Assembly (NCBI GenBank): GCA_036897485.1
Contig: JAYMTF010001864.1
Coordinates: forward strand, 1-20,924
DNA: 20,924 nucleotides
From: Pelargonium nanum
Taxonomy: Eukaryota; Streptophyta; Magnoliopsida; Geraniales; Geraniaceae
Direction of reading: 5' to 3'
Shown: piece by piece, positions 20,412 through 20,924 of the stretch
Layout: every line of letters begins with the position of its first letter
How positions within the stretch are numbered: position 1 is the first letter of the stretch
Position numbers and translations under genes: made by a program
Notes under the pieces: model-generated
What the model saw: the letters and a program-made list of their open reading frames with translations, nothing else
Database searches by the model: none
What the model was told of the DNA's origin: nothing

Positions 20412-20422
20412 CACACAGGCAT

Positions 20423-20441
20423 TACATATCAACAAGTTCAT
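20423..20441 (+). repeat. Target-site duplication of the LINE, right copy
   Basis: A 19-base perfect match to 15050-15068, bounding the 5' end of the LINE. An in-frame ATG in this copy extends the first LINE reading frame, but it comes from the target site and not from the element. Confidence 0.92.
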
Positions 20442-20756
20442 GATAAATACATATCAATATTGTAACCAATTATAACCCATCTGTTTTAGACTAAATATAA
20501 CAAAGGATGTCTTTGTGTATATTAAATTCTTTTTTAAAATGCACCGTTAATTTTTATCGTTTCACGTTTTTTCACATCTTTTTAGTCATGTATTTACTAA
20601 ACAAATTTTTTCATCAAACTCATTTCAATTTCCATTATAACATCTTTTTTCATGCAAAAACTTTTGGCATCTTTCAGCTCATTCTTACATCAATTAGTGT
20701 TACCATAAAAACACTAATAAAAGAGAGTGCATTATTCATGGGTAACATTTTGGGGT
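20442..20756. other. AT-rich intergenic DNA
   Basis: This is the right flank of the LINE, probably continuous with the DNA left of 15050 before the insertion. It is T-rich with no supported gene or RNA. Confidence 0.6.
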
Positions 20757-20924
20757 AATTACACTTAGCCCCTATGTACTATGCACTAAAGACATCTAGC
20801 TACTCTGAACTATTAAAGTTTGCACCTAGCCCCTATGAACTTACCATTTAACGAAACTGTTAGTTTTTCCGTTAGTTTGAGTTGGAAAGACCATTATACC
20901 CCCAATAATAATTGTTTAATATCC
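20757..20924. repeat. Probable edge of an unclassified dispersed repeat (cut by window end)
   Basis: ACACTTAGCCCCTATGTAC and GCACCTAGCCCCTATGAAC recur about 62 bp apart, followed by TTAACGAAACTGTTAGTTTTTCCGTTAG. The 'A(C/T)TTAGCCCCT...AACGGAAAA' wording is common in terminal parts of plant DNA transposons. The element runs off the window, so the family is not assigned. Confidence 0.35.

Larger units (their letters stand above)
15069..20422 (-). mobile_element. L1-type LINE with RRM in ORF1 (BNR-like), nearly complete
   Basis: A 5,354-bp element on the minus strand with perfect 19-bp target duplications and a short poly(A) tail (poly T at 15069-15076). Order on its sense strand: ORF1 (RRM, then DUF4283-like region), a 27-bp gap, ORF2 (APE endonuclease, reverse transcriptase, zf-RVT zinc region), and a roughly 70-bp 3' UTR ending in TTCCGCTTGCTGAT-A(n), usual for plant L1s. 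There is no RNase H domain after the RT. The first ATG of ORF1 lies only about 12 bp inside the 5' border, so most or all of the 5' UTR is missing, consistent with slight 5' truncation at insertion. About eight coding lesions are seen, so this copy is not autonomous as read. The RRM in place of a CCHC knuckle is the hallmark of the BNR subclade described from beet and other plants. Confidence 0.93.

Noticed and set aside
15068-20441. LINE ORF1 starting at the ATG at 20441
   Set aside because: That ATG is in the target duplication; the first ATG belonging to the element is at 20411.
1-20924. CRISPR array, prophage, operon or bacterial-type defence system
   Set aside because: Spliced plant genes and plant retroposons account for the window; no evenly spaced repeat-spacer array or bacterial gene cluster is present.

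Overview
The window is nuclear DNA from a flowering plant, probably a eudicot. Two multi-exon genes of typical plant families have plant-type introns, the intergenic DNA is AT-rich, and the mobile elements are plant ones: an L1-type LINE whose ORF1 carries an RRM, an Au-type SINE and a hAT-like MITE. The species cannot be named from the sequence alone.

Positions 1-8870 hold the 3' half of a mitochondrial NAD-dependent malic enzyme gene (NAD-ME2/beta-subunit type) on the plus strand. Ten exons, read by splice logic and protein similarity, give a continuous frame of about 276 residues ending at a TGA at 8665-8667. The first exon in view uses a GC rather than a GT donor. The N-terminal half must lie left of the window. 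The large introns are packed with repeats: a 170-bp-armed inverted repeat, further dispersed copies of the same repeat, a 254-bp hAT-like MITE with 8-bp target duplications nested in one copy, an Au-type SINE, a CT microsatellite and ATGCA-rich short repeats.

Positions 9185-12365 (minus strand) hold an apparently intact two-exon GH3 beta-D-xylosidase/alpha-L-arabinofuranosidase gene close to BXL1. It has a signal peptide, both catalytic regions and a well placed TATA box. It faces the malic enzyme gene tail to tail; the two stop codons are 517 bp apart, and a perfect 12-bp hairpin lies between them.

Positions 12443-15049 are AT-rich intergenic DNA with the upstream region of the xylosidase gene, a 43-bp tandem repeat and microsatellites. 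Positions 15069-20422 are one 5.35-kb LINE on the minus strand, bounded by a perfect 19-bp target-site duplication. ORF1 carries an RRM and a DUF4283-like region, and ORF2 carries an APE endonuclease, a reverse transcriptase and a zf-RVT region. This is the layout of the BNR-type L1 subclade of plants. The copy has about eight coding lesions and is not autonomous as read. The last 480 bp are AT-rich and end in what looks like the margin of another repeat.

The two host genes have unrelated roles: malate decarboxylation in the mitochondrial matrix, and trimming of xylan or arabinan side chains in the cell wall. No operon-like or defence-like system is visible. The RRM-bearing LINE and the nested intron repeats are the most notable content.
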